This document shows, in pieces, positions 37,021 to 37,710 of a stretch of 37,710 nucleotides of DNA. This stretch comes from Acidovorax delafieldii 2AN (lineage in GTDB: Bacteria > Pseudomonadota > Gammaproteobacteria > Burkholderiales > Burkholderiaceae_C): NCBI RefSeq assembly GCF_000175235.1, contig NZ_ACQT01000019.1:1-37710 (forward strand), read 5' to 3'. Numbering within the stretch: position 1 is the stretch's first letter; each line of letters opens with the position of its first letter. The position numbers were made by a program, and so were the translations under genes. The notes beneath the pieces were generated by a model. It was not told the origin of the DNA and ran no database searches. It saw only the letters and a list, made by a program, of their open reading frames with translations.

Positions 37021-37710
37021 TGAGCCAGCTGGCGTGCGACGCGCACGGCTTCCACCAGGCTAGCGGCATCGGCCACGCCCTGGCCAGCGATGTCGAATGC
37101 GGTGCCATGGTCGGGGCTGGTGCGCACCAGCGGCAGGCCCAGGGTCACATTCACCCCTTTGTCCACGCCGAGGTACTTCACCGGAATCAGCCCCTGGTCG
37201 TGGTACATCGCCAGCACCACGTCGAACTCGCCGGCGCGCTGCGGCGTGTGCCGCGCGCGCATGAACACGGTGTCCGGCGCGAAGGGGCCGTGCACATCCA
37301 TGCCCAAGGCGCGTGCGTCGGCAACGGCCGGCACGATGTGCTCGATTTCCTCGCGGCCGAAAAGCCCGCCCTCGCCGCCATGGGGGTTGAGGCCCGCGAC
37401 CGCCATGCGCGGCGCCCGGCCCAGACTGCGCAGCAACGCCGCATGGGTGATGCGCAGCGTCTGCAGGACGTTGTCACGCGTCACCGCATCGATGGCATCG
37501 CGCAGTGACACATGGATGCTGACCAGTACCGTGCGCAGTTCATCGCTCGCAAGCATCATGCGCACCGGCATGTCGGCCAGCGGCACGCCTTGGTGGGCCG
37601 CCGCTTCGGCCTGCAGCAGTTCGGTGTGGCCAGGGAAATCCACCCCGGCAGCCGACAGCGCCTCTTTGTGCAGCGGTGCTGTCACCAAAGCCGCGATATC
37701 GCCCCGCAGT
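37017..37710 (-). CDS. pdxA: 4-hydroxythreonine-4-phosphate dehydrogenase (N-terminal part outside window)
   Basis: Oxidises 4-phospho-hydroxy-L-threonine with NAD in pyridoxal-phosphate synthesis. The visible 230 or so residues are the C-terminal two thirds. They include TAPLHKEAL, FPGHTELLQ, the metal-binding histidine segment AMYHDQGLIPVKYLG and GLNPHGGEGG. The conserved TSPDHGTAFDIAG near the end confirms PdxA over the isocitrate-like relatives. The frame is open through the right edge, so the start lies beyond 37710. The last codons overlap the mscL terminator. Confidence 0.93.
   Translation of the reverse strand, partial: LRGDIAALVTAPLHKEALSAAGVDFPGHTELLQAEAAAHQGVPLADMPVRMMLASDELRTVLVSIHVSLRDAIDAVTRDNVLQTLRITHAALLRSLGRAPRMAVAGLNPHGGEGGLFGREEIEHIVPAVADARALGMDVHGPFAPDTVFMRARHTPQRAGEFDVVLAMYHDQGLIPVKYLGVDKGVNVTLGLPLVRTSPDHGTAFDIAGQGVADAASLVEAVRVARQLAQ

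Overview
The window is a gene-dense, high-GC stretch of chromosome. It looks like a beta-proteobacterium of the Comamonadaceae (Acidovorax or a near relative). Three things point there: the protein sequences; the gene orders hemA-(cytochrome)-prfA-prmC-grxD, rplU-rpmA-obgE-proB, pilB-pilC-pilD-coaE-zapD-yacG and petABC-sspAB; and a dispersed palindromic repeat between genes that I associate with this family from memory. Nearly all of it is core housekeeping sequence. I see no prophage, intact insertion sequence, CRISPR array or defence island, and no gene-free stretch exceeds 300 bases.

Layout. 1-4.6 kb is the most accessory part: the end of an MscS-type channel gene, an N-formylglutamate amidohydrolase, a Bug-family periplasmic binding protein with a divergent LysR regulator, and a small membrane protein. 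4.7-11.6 kb runs rightward: hemA, a small cytochrome c, prfA, prmC, grxD, a Lon-like AAA ATPase and a PaeA/YtfL-type CNNM-CBS membrane protein. 11.7-14.2 kb is leftward proS plus a lytic transglycosylase, divergent from rppH. 15-18.1 kb is leftward rplU-rpmA, then obgE and proB. ispB diverges from rplU and is followed by tRNA-Pro(CGG). 19.5-25.1 kb is the type IV pilus assembly set pilBCD running into coaE, zapD and yacG. 25.2-31.8 kb is leftward: secA, argJ, a DUF815 ATPase and mutT, with a frame-disrupted M23 peptidase upstream of secA. A DUF721/DciA-like gene and tRNA-Thr(TGT) follow. 32.3-36.4 kb is leftward petABC (cytochrome bc1) and sspAB, with mscL divergent from petA. A partial pdxA closes the window.

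How the genes work together. Several sets are functional units: translation termination (prfA with its methyltransferase prmC), ribosome assembly (L21, L27, Obg), quinone and electron transport (ispB, petABC), type IV pilus assembly (pilB, pilC, pilD) and ClpXP substrate delivery (sspB with sspA).

The most interesting non-gene signals are: (i) seven copies of a palindromic repeat of about 40-60 bp at gene borders, one of them translated inside a small membrane protein gene; (ii) a 120-bp nested inverted-repeat, MITE-like element after the PaeA-like gene; (iii) single-base frame breaks in the M23 peptidase gene; (iv) a terminator hairpin directly against the sspA ribosome-binding site; and (v) tandem near-duplicate terminators between rpmA and obgE. 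I did not find a convincing undescribed multi-gene system.
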